Shown in pieces: positions 43,551 to 53,079 of a stretch of 64,000 nt of DNA. This stretch comes from CAVYXK01 sp963708245 (GTDB lineage: Bacteria; Pseudomonadota; Alphaproteobacteria; Acetobacterales; Acetobacteraceae). Each line of letters starts with the position of its first letter. Position 1 is the first letter of the stretch. A model generated the notes under the pieces. It made no database searches. It was not told the origin of the DNA and was given only the letters and a program-made list of their open reading frames with translations. The stretch lies in NCBI GenBank assembly GCA_963708245.1, contig OY970201.1, forward strand, positions 682,001-746,000, in the 5' to 3' direction. The position numbers and the translations under genes were made by a program.

Positions 43551-43772
43551 AGCGCAACGGATTCGACTCGATCGGGATCGGCAGTGGGCAGGCGGGGCCT
43601 TCTTGCGGCACGGCTCGCAAGCGCGGGTCAGCGTGTCGCGCTGATCGAGCGCGAACATCTCGGCGGCACTAGCGTCAACGACGACGCTGCTCGAGGTCAT
43701 GGCTGCCCGCGCGCCGTATACGGTCGTCCAGCGCACAACGCACACCGATCCGACGGTGAGCGAGCTGTAGCC
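43551..43772 (+). pseudogene. Pyridine nucleotide-disulfide oxidoreductase with large internal deletion
   Basis: N-terminal FAD motif GFDSIGIGSGQAGP, then in another frame AARLASAGQRVALIEREHLG followed by GTSVN, then in a third frame TLLEVMAARAPYTVVQRTTH plus TDPTVSEL with a stop. These are the beginning and the end (dimerisation-domain tip) of a mercuric/dihydrolipoamide reductase-like protein. The ~400 residues between them are gone, and two frameshifts separate the pieces. Confidence 0.7.
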
Positions 43773-43897
43773 GACGCCGCTCGCCGGGTTGCAGCCGTTG
43801 GATCCCGGTCAGGCGACGTAGCGCCTTCCCGCGGACGCGCTGCACGGCTTACTGTCCTGCTTGTCGGTAAGATATTTGGGCGGCAGGGGCGTGTTCT

Positions 43898-44776
43898 ATG
43901 GAGATGCAACAGATCCGCTACTTTCTGGCGCTGTCCCAAACCCTGAACTTCACGCGCGCGGCCGAGGAGTGCAACGTCTCCCAGCCGGCGCTGACGCGCG
44001 CGGTCCAGGCGCTGGAGGCGGAGCTTGGCGGCGAGCTGATCCGGCGCGAGCGGGCGCAGTCGCATCTGACGGAACTCGGCCGGCGCATGCTTCCGTTGAT
44101 GCAGCAGTGCTACGACGCGGCCATGTCGGCGCGCAACCTGGCGAAGGCGGTGAAAAGCAGCGATATCGCGCCGCTGCCGCTCGGCGTGTCAAACAGTGTG
44201 AGCATGGCGGTGTTCGGCCAGCCGCTCGCCGAGCTGTTCCGCGCCTATCCCGGCGCGCAGCTGCGCATCCGGCGCGGCGCCCCGGCCGACGTGGTGGATC
44301 TGCTCAGGCAGGGCGACGTGGAGCTGGCGATCGCCGGTCCGTTCGGGGCAACGTGGGAGCGGCTCGACAAGTGGCCGATCTTCGAGGAAGCGCTGGAGTT
44401 CGTCGTGCATCGCGATCACCGGCTTGGACGGGTCAACGACCTCGGCCTGCCGCAGCTCGCAGGCGAGAATTTCCTCATCCGCGCCGGCGACGAGATGGGC
44501 GGCACGGTCGCCGAGATGCTGCAAGAGCATGGGATCGCCACCGTCAACCGCCACGAAATCGACACCGACGACGAGCTGATGATGCTGCTGGACGCGAACG
44601 CCGGGATCGCCGTGCTGCCCGAGAGCGGGCTGCGCTCGCCCACCTTGCAGCGCCTGAGCATCCCGCAATGGCACGTAACGCGCATGGTCTTCGTCTACGC
44701 GGTGGCAGGGCGGCGCCGCTCTGCCGTGTCGACGACGCTGCTGAACCTGCTGCGCGCGGCCGATCTGCCGGGGTAG
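43898..44776 (+). CDS. LysR-family transcriptional regulator
   Basis: 292 residues. N-terminal winged HTH (MQQIRYFLALSQTLNFTRAA, SQPALTRAVQALEAELGGEL) and a LysR substrate-binding domain. It ends 1 bp before the convergent peroxiredoxin stop. Probable target: the peroxiredoxin/patatin/MFS genes or bdhA; no operator could be defined. Confidence 0.92.
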   Translation: MEMQQIRYFLALSQTLNFTRAAEECNVSQPALTRAVQALEAELGGELIRRERAQSHLTELGRRMLPLMQQCYDAAMSARNLAKAVKSSDIAPLPLGVSNSVSMAVFGQPLAELFRAYPGAQLRIRRGAPADVVDLLRQGDVELAIAGPFGATWERLDKWPIFEEALEFVVHRDHRLGRVNDLGLPQLAGENFLIRAGDEMGGTVAEMLQEHGIATVNRHEIDTDDELMMLLDANAGIAVLPESGLRSPTLQRLSIPQWHVTRMVFVYAVAGRRRSAVSTTLLNLLRAADLPG

Positions 44777-44777
44777 A

Positions 44778-45509
44778 TCAGGCGGCGGGGGTTGGCATCG
44801 ACTTGCGCGCCGCGCGCAGGGCCCCCAGCAGCTGATCGATCTCCATGCGCTTGCGGTAGTCCGGATCCAGGTGGCGGGCGACGATCACACCATCGGCGCC
44901 GACGACAAACGTCGCCGGGATCGGCAGCATCCACGCGTCGTTGCCCTGGTAGCGCGGCAGGTCCCAACCGGCGCCGGCGATCATCTTCGCCATCTCCTCG
45001 CCCACCCAAATCGCCAGGTTCAGCGACAGCGCGTAGCCGTTGTCCATGTCGGTCAGCACCGGAAACGACGCCGCCGCATCCTGCTTGAACGCGTTCGTGA
45101 ACTTCCGCTTTTCGGGAACGATCGCAACGATCTGGCCGCCCGCCTTCGCGACCTCGGTCTGCACCTCCGCCATCGCGATCGCGTTCAGGCGACAGTACGG
45201 ACACCAGTGCCCGCGATTGAACGAGACCGCGACCGGTCCTTCCGCCAGCACCTCGCTCAGCGTGACGAGATGGCCGGTCTCGTCGGGCAGCGCGAAATCC
45301 GGCATTCTCTCGCCGGGCGCCGGTGCCGTCTCGCCCGCGCCGTTCACTTGCAGCCGGGTGATCAGACGGTCGACTGCCGCGGCGAAGTTCGTGCTGAGCG
45401 AACGCGCCGTATCGGCGATCAGGCCCAGCCGCTCGCTCAGCGGCGCATCCATCTCACGCACGCGCTCGACAGCTTCCTCGAGCGCTGCGAGCAACGGGTC
45501 GGTAGTCAT
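44778..45509 (-). CDS. Peroxiredoxin-like (AhpC/TSA-type redoxin) protein
   Basis: 243 residues. An N-terminal helical extension (about 1-60) precedes a thioredoxin-fold AhpC/TSA domain. The redox site is NRGHWCPYCRLN, a CxxC arrangement rather than the single PxxxTxxC of classical AhpC, so it belongs to the 'redoxin' subgroup. FAAAVDRLITRLQ and DFALPDETGHLVTLSEV are typical. It probably reduces peroxides in the cytosol. It is 62 bp downstream of the patatin gene. Confidence 0.85.
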   Translation of the reverse strand: MTTDPLLAALEEAVERVREMDAPLSERLGLIADTARSLSTNFAAAVDRLITRLQVNGAGETAPAPGERMPDFALPDETGHLVTLSEVLAEGPVAVSFNRGHWCPYCRLNAIAMAEVQTEVAKAGGQIVAIVPEKRKFTNAFKQDAAASFPVLTDMDNGYALSLNLAIWVGEEMAKMIAGAGWDLPRYQGNDAWMLPIPATFVVGADGVIVARHLDPDYRKRMEIDQLLGALRAARKSMPTPAA

Positions 45510-45571
45510 TGATTCCCCCTTCACCCCTGCCCGCAAGCATGGCAGACCGAAGACCCGCGCCGCACGGCCAT

Positions 45572-46726
45572 TCAGCTTGTGCTGACCACCACTCCGTGCT
45601 CTGCCTCGTGCAGGATGAACCCTTCCAGCGGATCGACCGGATCGTGCCAGGGCGCACGCTCGAGCACCCGCGTCGTGTCGGTATAGCCGGCGTCCCAGCG
45701 GGCGCGGATGCCGGACTCGGTGAAGTCGATGTCCTTGGTATGTTCCTCCGAGCCGAGCATCGGCGCGAGCAGCCGTACGATGTGCATGCGCGTGCGGCAT
45801 CCATAGCCCGCCAACTCCTGCACCTCGTTGTCGGTGCGTGCGTTTTCCGGCAGCTTCTTGACCAGTTCGGCGATGACGTGGCGCAGGCGATGGATCTGCT
45901 TCTGCCGAATGATGTGGCTGCGCGCGCGGCTGGCGTACTGCACGTCCTTCTGCCGAGTCATCACCTGGTTGACCGTGGTCGGCTCCGGGCCGTTCGGGTT
46001 CCAGACGTGCACGACGAAAACAAGTGCGCTACGCCGGGGATTGTCGTCGAACACGGCCTCGACCGGCGTGTTGGACAGGATGCCGCCGTCCCAGAACAGC
46101 TGACCGTCGATACGAATGGCCGGAAAGGCCGGGGGCAGCGCGCCTGATGCCATGATGTGATCGACCGTGAACGGCATGTCGCGGCTATCGAAGTAGTGCA
46201 TCATCGCATTGCCGACATTGGCCGCGCCGACCGTGAGGCGCGTCTCGCAGCCGTTGATCCGGTCGAAATCGACCAACTCGCCCAGCGTGCGGCGCAATGG
46301 CTGCGTCGAGTAGTAGCCGGCGGCGTCGGCCCCGAGCGGCCATTGGTTGCTGAAGAAGGCCATCGGGTTCGGCGTGAAGAAGTTCGGCAGGCCGCCGGCG
46401 ACCATGCTCCAACTCGCAAGCGCGGGACCGACCATCGGCAAAGTGCTCCAGGCGCCGGCGATCCCGCCGATCGTCATGCGCTGCCAGAACTCCTGCAGCT
46501 TCGTCACCCGGTCCTTGGGGGCGTTGCCCGCGATGATGCTGCCGTTGATCGCACCGATCGAGGTGCCGATCACCCAGTCGGGCTCCAGCCCCGCCTCATG
46601 CAGCGCCTGGTAGGTCCCGGCCTGATAGGCACCGAGCGCACCACCGCCCTGCAGCACGAGAACGATGCGATCGGCCGGCGGATCGCGAGGAATCACCGGC
46701 GGCTTGCCGTTAGGCTTGGCGAGCAT
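45572..46726 (-). CDS. Patatin-like phospholipase
   Basis: 384-residue Ser-Asp dyad hydrolase: oxyanion loop QGGGALGAYQAG, nucleophile GTSIG, and catalytic Asp in FWDGGI. A C-terminal helical part (about 265-384, DVQYASRARSHIIRQKQIHR) fits the DUF3734 extension found with bacterial patatins near bdhA and polyhydroxybutyrate genes. Lipid or polyester substrates are plausible. It overlaps the end of the MFS gene by 17 bp. Confidence 0.9.
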   Translation of the reverse strand: MLAKPNGKPPVIPRDPPADRIVLVLQGGGALGAYQAGTYQALHEAGLEPDWVIGTSIGAINGSIIAGNAPKDRVTKLQEFWQRMTIGGIAGAWSTLPMVGPALASWSMVAGGLPNFFTPNPMAFFSNQWPLGADAAGYYSTQPLRRTLGELVDFDRINGCETRLTVGAANVGNAMMHYFDSRDMPFTVDHIMASGALPPAFPAIRIDGQLFWDGGILSNTPVEAVFDDNPRRSALVFVVHVWNPNGPEPTTVNQVMTRQKDVQYASRARSHIIRQKQIHRLRHVIAELVKKLPENARTDNEVQELAGYGCRTRMHIVRLLAPMLGSEEHTKDIDFTESGIRARWDAGYTDTTRVLERAPWHDPVDPLEGFILHEAEHGVVVSTS

Positions 46727-47951
46727 GGATTGTCTCCATCGCTTGGGGAAGAGTCGCAGTGCGCAGTCGCGCGGACAGCAGAGCGGCGGCCAGCAGAGCG
46801 GCGCCGACGCCGCCGATGCAGGCCGCCCAGCCGAAGCGGTCGAACACCTGACCGAGCACGAAACTGCCGACGAGACCGCCGGCAAAGTACGAGGCGAGGT
46901 AGAGACCGCTGGCAGCGCTGCGCGCCGATGTCGCCGTGCGCCCCACATAGCCGGTCGCCACTGCCTGGGCGAAGAACGTGCCGCAGGCGACCAGCACCAT
47001 GCCGGTCACGACGACCGGCAGGTTCGGCGCGAGCAACAGCGCGAGGCCGACCCCCGCTACGGCGAGCGACGCGAAGAAAGTGCGTCGCGTGCCGATGCTT
47101 CGCGCGGCCCGTCCGGCGAGCGGCGTGGTCAGCACGGATGGCAGGAAGGCGAGGTAGCTCAGCCCCACGGCCATCATGCCGAGCGACAACGGCGGACGCA
47201 CCAGCACGAAGTTGACGTAGGTAAAGGTGCCGATGAAGGCGAACAGGATGCAGAAGCCGATCGCGAAGGCAGGCCAGAGCGCGGCATTTCGTAGATGCGC
47301 GATCCAGGCGGCGAAGCCCGAGGCCGCGCCGTTCGCGTCCGCCATGCGCATGCCTTCATGGATGGTGACGCCCGCGAGTAGCGCGCTGGCGAGATTGAGC
47401 GCGGCGAAGGCATGGAAGTTCACGGCCAGACCGAAGTGGCCGGCCAGTCCGGCCGCCATCATACGGCCGATCAGATTGCTTGCGACGTTGCCGGTGATGT
47501 AGGCCGCGACCGCGCCCGGCGAGTCGACCATGCTGCACGCTTCGCCGAGATAGGCCAGCGTCAGCGTGAATGCCGACGACATGAACAGGCCCTGAACGAT
47601 CCGCAGCAGGGTGAACTCCGTCAGGTCATGCGCCGAGGCCAGAAGCGCGGTTGGCACGGAGAGCAGCGCGAGGCTAACCACGATCCCCGACCGCCGGCGC
47701 ACGCGGCTGCCCGCGAGCGCGATGCCCAGCCCCCCGATCGCCATGCCGAGCGTGCTCGCGTTGACCGCGACCCCCATCGCGGCGGGCGTGACGCGATACG
47801 CCTGTGCCAGCATCGGCAGGATGGCCTGTGTCGCGAACAGGTCGACCAGCGTCAGAAATGCGATTGTGCCGATCACCGCCGAACGCCGGGCGTTCGCGAT
47901 GGCATGGGCATGACCGTGCAGGGGCGCGGCCGCTGTGACCGAGGTTGACAT
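46710..47951 (-). CDS. MFS transporter (drug/metabolite exporter type)
   Basis: 413 residues, about twelve spans: AVIGTIAFLTLVDLFATQAI, ASTLGMAIGGLGIALAGSRV followed by RRRSG, GFCILFAFIGTFTYVNFVLV. The layout resembles YnfM/arabinose-efflux exporters. It overlaps the patatin gene, so the two share an operon. Substrate unknown. Confidence 0.88.
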   Translation of the reverse strand: MSTSVTAAAPLHGHAHAIANARRSAVIGTIAFLTLVDLFATQAILPMLAQAYRVTPAAMGVAVNASTLGMAIGGLGIALAGSRVRRRSGIVVSLALLSVPTALLASAHDLTEFTLLRIVQGLFMSSAFTLTLAYLGEACSMVDSPGAVAAYITGNVASNLIGRMMAAGLAGHFGLAVNFHAFAALNLASALLAGVTIHEGMRMADANGAASGFAAWIAHLRNAALWPAFAIGFCILFAFIGTFTYVNFVLVRPPLSLGMMAVGLSYLAFLPSVLTTPLAGRAARSIGTRRTFFASLAVAGVGLALLLAPNLPVVVTGMVLVACGTFFAQAVATGYVGRTATSARSAASGLYLASYFAGGLVGSFVLGQVFDRFGWAACIGGVGAALLAAALLSARLRTATLPQAMETIHARQA

Positions 47952-48007
47952 GGAATGTGTCCTGAAGGGTTGCCGCCGGCGGCAAGACCACGCCGGCGGC
48001 TATGGCG

Positions 48008-48508
48008 TTACATCATGTGCGCGTCAGATTTTTCCGGGAACAGATCGGCCGAGAGCAGCACCACGGTCTCGGTGCCGGTGTTCTTCCACCAGTGCGAAGT
48101 GGCGTGCGTCTCGGTCGTCACGTCGCCTGGCCGGTGCACGATCGGCACCGAGCAGTTGCTCGCGTACTCCTCGATCGTGCCGGAGATGATGATGATGATC
48201 GCGGGACGGTCGCCGTGGCTGTGCCAGGGCACCACGCCGCCTGGCTGGATCACCAGCTGTCGCAGGCGCAGCAGCCGGCCCTCGATGTGGACGGGCTCTT
48301 TGGCAAGGTCGATTGAACCCAGGACCGTGTCCGTGACCCCAGAGGCCGGTGTGTCATCCGGCGGTCGGACGTTGGGACCTGAACTGCCGGCCGGGCAGGA
48401 TTCGGCCAGCGCCAGTGATGGAGCGAACGCCATCATTGCGACACCCACGATGGCGGCGAGGCGATGGACCCCGGAACGCCCTCTCTTCGGCTCGTCGAAC
48501 CTATACAT
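48008..48508 (-). CDS. Exported cupin-domain protein
   Basis: 166 residues with an N-terminal signal region (LAAIVGVAMMAFAPSLALAE, cleavage near residue 36). One cupin barrel: VVPWHSHGDRPAIIIIISGT and HRPGDVTTETHATSHWWKNT carry the metal-binding His residues. Periplasmic, substrate unknown. It is the first gene of the minus-strand string leading to MFS, patatin and peroxiredoxin (56 bp gap). Confidence 0.85.
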   Translation of the reverse strand: MYRFDEPKRGRSGVHRLAAIVGVAMMAFAPSLALAESCPAGSSGPNVRPPDDTPASGVTDTVLGSIDLAKEPVHIEGRLLRLRQLVIQPGGVVPWHSHGDRPAIIIIISGTIEEYASNCSVPIVHRPGDVTTETHATSHWWKNTGTETVVLLSADLFPEKSDAHMM

Positions 48509-49130
48509 GATCTGATCCCCAGTTCTGTGAACGGGCCGGTGTGACCCCGCTCGAGAGCTTCCGCCAGGGATCGCGGCGAAGCGAATACTCTTGCCCTATT
48601 CGTTCAATGCGTCGGCGTTATCGAACCGAGGATTGCATTGAGCAAGTACCGCGAGGGCTGGCAAGCGATGAACCCGGCGGTTCTCGAGAATCAATACTCA
48701 TGTCGGCTTGGGTCGCTACCTGCCATCAGCAATTTCTAAGACCGAACGTCTGCTTGTCGCGATTTGACACGCCAAACCGGCCGTTGCGGATTCGGCCACA
48801 CCAAGCCACCAGACGAATGGCCGATTTTCGGATCAGGCGCGCCACCAAGGCGTCGATCCCACCGCACCTGGCCGGTGTCGCCCTACGGATGCCGATCGGC
48901 GTGGAGGGTCGATGCCAGCCGTCCTCCGCAATTGACCCCCCAGCGGCGGGACTGGGCCGTCATGGCCGGCCATCCAAGGCTCAGAGCTTGACCGCGGTCC
49001 GGCCACCAACCAAGTCGTTGCGACAACCGGCGATGGACATCGTCCCTCTCGTTAACCCGATGTTCATTCTTGAGCCGCACTATATATATTTTGCGAAGAG
49101 ACGCACCGCTCGTAGGGCCGGATCCAACCC
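48509..49130. other. Gene-free region with repeat copy E
   Basis: No gene recognised in 622 bp. It holds repeat copy E (48775-48797) and an AT-rich stretch TATATATATTTTGCG near 49081-49095. Probably promoters for the cupin gene plus decayed sequence. Confidence 0.5.
48775..48797 (+). repeat. Dispersed 23-bp repeat, copy E
   Basis: The 23-mer begins AACCGGCCGTTGCGG and ends ATTCGGCC, matching copy B at 17 of 23 positions and followed by a similar A/C-rich tail. Confidence 0.45.
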
Positions 49131-50762
49131 CTACCCCGCAGCCGCCACCGCCCGTCCGCCCGACAGCCGCCAGATGCGGTCCAGCCGTTCCACCCCGGTC
49201 AGCCGGTGCGCGATCAGAATAACGCTCCGCCCCTCCCCCACCTCGTTCAGCGTGCCCAGGAACGCCCGCTCCGTCTCCGCATCCAGACCCGAGCACGGCT
49301 CATCCAGGATCAGCACCGGTGCCGGCGACAGCAGCGCGCGCGCCAGCGCCAGCCGCCGCCCCTGCCCGCCCGAGAACCGAGCGCCGCCCTCGCCCACCCA
49401 ACTATCCAGCCCATCCGGCAGCGCCCGCACCGCCTCAGCGATTTGCGCTGCCTCCAGCGCCCCCCACAATGCCGCCTCGTCGGCATCCGGCCTGGCCAGC
49501 CGCAGGTTCGCCCGGATCGTGTCGTCGAACAGATGCGTCGCCTGAGCCAGCCAGCCGATCCGCCGCCGCACGTCATCCGCCGCCAGCAGCGCGATATCGG
49601 TCCCGCCCAGCAGCACTCGTCCCGCTTGCGGCGCCGCCAGCTTCAGCGCCAGCGCCGCCAGCGTCGACTTGCCCGACCCCGAGGGACCCAGCACCGCCAC
49701 CCGCGCGCCCCGAGGAACCTCCAGCGTCAGCCCCTCGAACACCGGCGGATGATCCGCCTGCCAGCGGAAATGCACCCCCTCGAACCGCAGCGTGACATCC
49801 GCCGGCACCGGGGCCGGTTGCGGCGGATCGGCCACCGGCGGCGGCGCCTCGGCCGCCTCCAACACGCGCCGGGCAGACGCAGCAGCATGGCCCGCCAGCG
49901 CTCCAGCCCGAGGCAGCCCGCCGGCCGCCTCGAACGCAGCGACCACCAGGAACACCCCGGCGACCGCACCCAGCCGACCGGCCCCCCCGGCCCCCGCCAG
50001 CACCACCAGCACCGCCGCCTGGCCGCACAGCAGCGCCGCCGCCCCGGCCAACGCGGTGCGACGCGCCAGCTCGTGCTGGGCCCCGAGCAACGCCGCCTCT
50101 CGCCCCTGCACGGCCGCGAGCATGCGACCCTCGGCGCCGAACGCCCGCACCTCCCGCAACCCGGTCAGCGCGTCCAGCGCGGCGATGCGCAGACCAGCAG
50201 CCGCCCCGGCCAGTCGCGACCCGGCCGCCAAAGCCGCCCGTGCCGCCACCCAGGGCAGCACGAACGCAGCCAGCACGAACAGCACGCCCACCAGTGTCGC
50301 CGTCACCCCGCCCTGCGGGCCGAGCAGCACCACCAACCCCGGCAGCAGCATTGCCGCCCCCGCCAGCGGCACGAGGATCCGCAAATAGAGCCCGTCCAGC
50401 GCGTCCACGTCGCCGGCCAGCCGTGCCAGCACGTCACCCGCCTGGCGAAAGCCCAGCCCGCCGGCCGCATTGCGCGCCAACCCGCGGAAGAACCACACCC
50501 GCAGGTCGGCCAGGGCACGGAAGGTGGCGGAATGCGTCACCAGCCGCTCGAAATAGCGCAGCACCACCCGCGCCCCGCCGGACACGTCCAGCGCCAGAGG
50601 CACCGCCAGCACACCCAGAACGAACGCCGCTCCGATCATCCGCCCGGCAATCGTCATCACCCCGACGCCCGCCGCCAGCGCCGCCAACGACACCAGCCCG
50701 CCGAGCACCAGCCACCCCGCCCGGCTCCGCCACAGCCCCAGGATGCGAACCAGATCGCTCAT
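49131..50762 (-). CDS. cydC: Thiol reductant ABC exporter subunit CydC
   Basis: 543-residue ABC half-transporter: six-span membrane domain (about 1-300) and nucleotide-binding domain with Walker A GPSGSGKST, signature FSGGQGRRLALARAL, Walker B VLILDEPCSGLD. With CydD it exports glutathione/cysteine and is needed for cytochrome bd assembly. Overlaps cydD by 4 bp (ATGA). Unusually Ala/Gly-rich. No cydAB in the window. Confidence 0.9.
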   Translation of the reverse strand: MSDLVRILGLWRSRAGWLVLGGLVSLAALAAGVGVMTIAGRMIGAAFVLGVLAVPLALDVSGGARVVLRYFERLVTHSATFRALADLRVWFFRGLARNAAGGLGFRQAGDVLARLAGDVDALDGLYLRILVPLAGAAMLLPGLVVLLGPQGGVTATLVGVLFVLAAFVLPWVAARAALAAGSRLAGAAAGLRIAALDALTGLREVRAFGAEGRMLAAVQGREAALLGAQHELARRTALAGAAALLCGQAAVLVVLAGAGGAGRLGAVAGVFLVVAAFEAAGGLPRAGALAGHAAASARRVLEAAEAPPPVADPPQPAPVPADVTLRFEGVHFRWQADHPPVFEGLTLEVPRGARVAVLGPSGSGKSTLAALALKLAAPQAGRVLLGGTDIALLAADDVRRRIGWLAQATHLFDDTIRANLRLARPDADEAALWGALEAAQIAEAVRALPDGLDSWVGEGGARFSGGQGRRLALARALLSPAPVLILDEPCSGLDAETERAFLGTLNEVGEGRSVILIAHRLTGVERLDRIWRLSGGRAVAAAG

Positions 50763-52450
50763 GCCGAGATGCGCGTCTGCGCCGCCCGCCCCTGCCGCAG
50801 ATCAAGCCGCCGCCCGGCAAATTCGTGCGCCGCGGCCGAGTGGCTCGCCAGGATCACTGTGCGGCCAAGCGCGAGTCGCCGCAGGCTTTCCAGCACCTCG
50901 GCCTCGGTGGCGGGGTCGAGATGAGCCGTCGGTTCATCCAGCAGCAGCAACGGCGCGTTCTTCAGGAAGGCGCGGGCAATCGCGACGCGCTGCGCCTGGC
51001 CGCCCGACAGTCCATACCCACCTTCTCCCACCGCCGTCTCCAGCCCGAGCGGCAAGTGCGCGGCGAACGCCGACACGCTGGCGTTGCGCGCCGCCTCGGT
51101 AACCTCTTCGTCGGTCGCCTCGGGGCGGGCGAAGCGGATGTTCTCGCGGATCGTACCGGCGAACAGCACGGGACGCTGGCCGATCCAAGCGGTCAGCCGC
51201 GACAGCGCCTGGGGCACCAGCTCGGAGATATCGGCGCCGTTGATCGTCACCCGCCCACTATCGGGCCGAACAAAGCCGAGCAGTATCTCGATGACGCTCG
51301 ACTTGCCTGCCCCGGAAGGACCGGCCAGCACCAGCGTTTCCCCGGCCGGCACTCGGAAGCTCAGCCCGTCCAGCGCCGGCCCCCGCGTCTCGTCCCAGGT
51401 CAGGCGCACGTCCTCGAACGCGACGGTCACGCCACGGGCGGCGACGGTGCGGACCTCCCTGAGCGGCGCCGGCTCGGGCACCGCCGGCAGATCGATGAAC
51501 TCGGAGGCCGCCGCGGTGGCATGGAACCGATCCTGATACGCGGCGGCGAAGACGCGGAGCGGAGCGAAGAACTCGGGCACCAGCAGCAGCACGAACAAAG
51601 CCGCGGCCGGATCGGCCATCGTGTGGTGGATCAGCATCAGCCCGTAGCGCACCGCCAGAACCACCAGCGCCGTAGCCGCCGCCAGATCGAGCGCCGCCGA
51701 CGAAAGGAACGCCAGCCGCAGCACCCGCATGGTACGCCGTCGCAGCTCTTCGGCCGCTGCGGCCAGCGCCGACGCCTCATTCCCGGCGCGCCCGTACAGA
51801 ACGATGGTCGCGATCCCACGCATCCGATCGAGGAACCGGGCCTGCAGCCGAGTCAACGCCAGGAACTGCCGGCGAGATGCCGCCGCGGCCCCGATCCCGG
51901 CGACCGCCATGGCCAGCGGCACCAGGAGCCCGCATAAGACCAACACTCCGGCCGCCGCTGGATCGACACAGAGAGCCGCGATGCCGACCAGCACGGGTAC
52001 CGAACCGGCAAGCGTCGCCGCCGGGATCCAGCGGGAATAGAGCCCCTCGAGCGCCTCCACCCGGTCCACCGCGATCCCCGCAAGTTCGGCCGAGTGCCGC
52101 CCACGCAGCAACGCTGGACCGGCATGCAACAGGCGGGTCATCACATCGCTACGCTGCCGGCGTCGCCCCGCCGCCCCAGCCCGCACCGCCGCCAGCTCCG
52201 CCGCCCAGCCCAAGGCCGCCCGGGCCAGCGCCAGCACGGCGAACGCCACCAGTGCAGGAATTGGCGGCCGCCCGCGGGTCAGAACCGCGGCAAGGGCTGC
52301 CGCAATGCACCAAGCCTGGGAGATTGCCACTACGCTGCCGGCCAAGCCGAGCACAATAACCGGCGTCGCGGCGTGCCTGCCGACCCGCATCTCCTGCTTC
52401 AGCCATGTCTTGGCCGCAGCCTTGGGCCCGTGTCGCTCCGTTTTCGCCAT
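50759..52450 (-). CDS. cydD: Thiol reductant ABC exporter subunit CydD
   Basis: 563 residues from the MAKTER start. Membrane domain with the family motif around LLHAGPALLRGRHSAELAGI, then an ATPase domain: Walker A GPSGAGKSS, signature LSGGQAQRVAIARA, Walker B LLLLDEPTAHLD. Partner of CydC in periplasmic thiol homeostasis. The two are translationally coupled. The order cydD-cydC is standard. Confidence 0.9.
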   Translation of the reverse strand: MAKTERHGPKAAAKTWLKQEMRVGRHAATPVIVLGLAGSVVAISQAWCIAAALAAVLTRGRPPIPALVAFAVLALARAALGWAAELAAVRAGAAGRRRQRSDVMTRLLHAGPALLRGRHSAELAGIAVDRVEALEGLYSRWIPAATLAGSVPVLVGIAALCVDPAAAGVLVLCGLLVPLAMAVAGIGAAAASRRQFLALTRLQARFLDRMRGIATIVLYGRAGNEASALAAAAEELRRRTMRVLRLAFLSSAALDLAAATALVVLAVRYGLMLIHHTMADPAAALFVLLLVPEFFAPLRVFAAAYQDRFHATAAASEFIDLPAVPEPAPLREVRTVAARGVTVAFEDVRLTWDETRGPALDGLSFRVPAGETLVLAGPSGAGKSSVIEILLGFVRPDSGRVTINGADISELVPQALSRLTAWIGQRPVLFAGTIRENIRFARPEATDEEVTEAARNASVSAFAAHLPLGLETAVGEGGYGLSGGQAQRVAIARAFLKNAPLLLLDEPTAHLDPATEAEVLESLRRLALGRTVILASHSAAAHEFAGRRLDLRQGRAAQTRISA

Positions 52451-52683
52451 GGCCGCCACACCTAGACCAGCTTGAGGGCACAGGCACCGGGGGGCGCGCT
52501 TAAACCTCGGCAATGCCCATTGGCAATGATGGAGGATTGGCCCGGATCAGCCCGACGCGTGTTCGCCTGCTGTTCTCTTCCGCGCACGATCAAAGCAGCC
52601 TCATTCGAAACGATCCTGGACACCACGAAAACGTGGAGGGAACATGACGTGAATTTTAACTGCTCCGAAACTTTCAGGACCTA
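52451..52683. other. Region between cydD start and the IS5-family element
   Basis: No gene recognised; presumably the cydDC promoter region plus the sequence flanking the IS element. Confidence 0.4.
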
Positions 52684-52693
52684 GGGCCTGTCG

Positions 52694-53062
52694 TCAATTG
52701 AGCCAAATCGCGCTGGCGGTGAGGTAGATGGCGGCCAGGAAGTTGCGTGCGGTCTTGTCATAACGTGTGGCGATGGCGCGAAACTGCTTGAGTTTGGCGA
52801 AGAAGTTCTCGATCAGGTGGCGTTCCTTGTAGAGATGCCGATCGAACGCCCGCGGCGCCCGGCGGTTGGCCTTCGGCGGGATCACCGCGGTTTTGCCCGC
52901 TGCCGCCAACGGCTCGATGACCCGCTCGTCGGCATCGAATGCCTTATCGGCGATCAGCATGTCGGCCTGCATGTCCGGCAAGAGGTGGTCGGCACCAACC
53001 AGGTCGTGTGCCTCGCCGCCGGTCAGGTGGAAGCCGACCGGATTGCCCAGCGCATCGACCAT
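52694..53062 (-). CDS. IS5-family transposase, second frame (orfB)
   Basis: 122-residue C-terminal part with HLTGGEAHDLVGADHLL, the second catalytic Asp in ADMLIADKAFDADE, and the Glu in RHLIENFFAKLKQFRAIATR: the DDE set with orfA. It lacks an independent start context; it is normally made by -1 frameshifting from orfA. Confidence 0.9.
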   Translation of the reverse strand: MVDALGNPVGFHLTGGEAHDLVGADHLLPDMQADMLIADKAFDADERVIEPLAAAGKTAVIPPKANRRAPRAFDRHLYKERHLIENFFAKLKQFRAIATRYDKTARNFLAAIYLTASAIWLN

Positions 53063-53079
53063 GGTATGGATCTTGGTGC

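Noticed and set aside
49131..52450. Long plus-strand frames opposite cydDC
   Set aside because: Gln/Arg/Pro-rich antisense shadows of Ala/Gly-rich genes.
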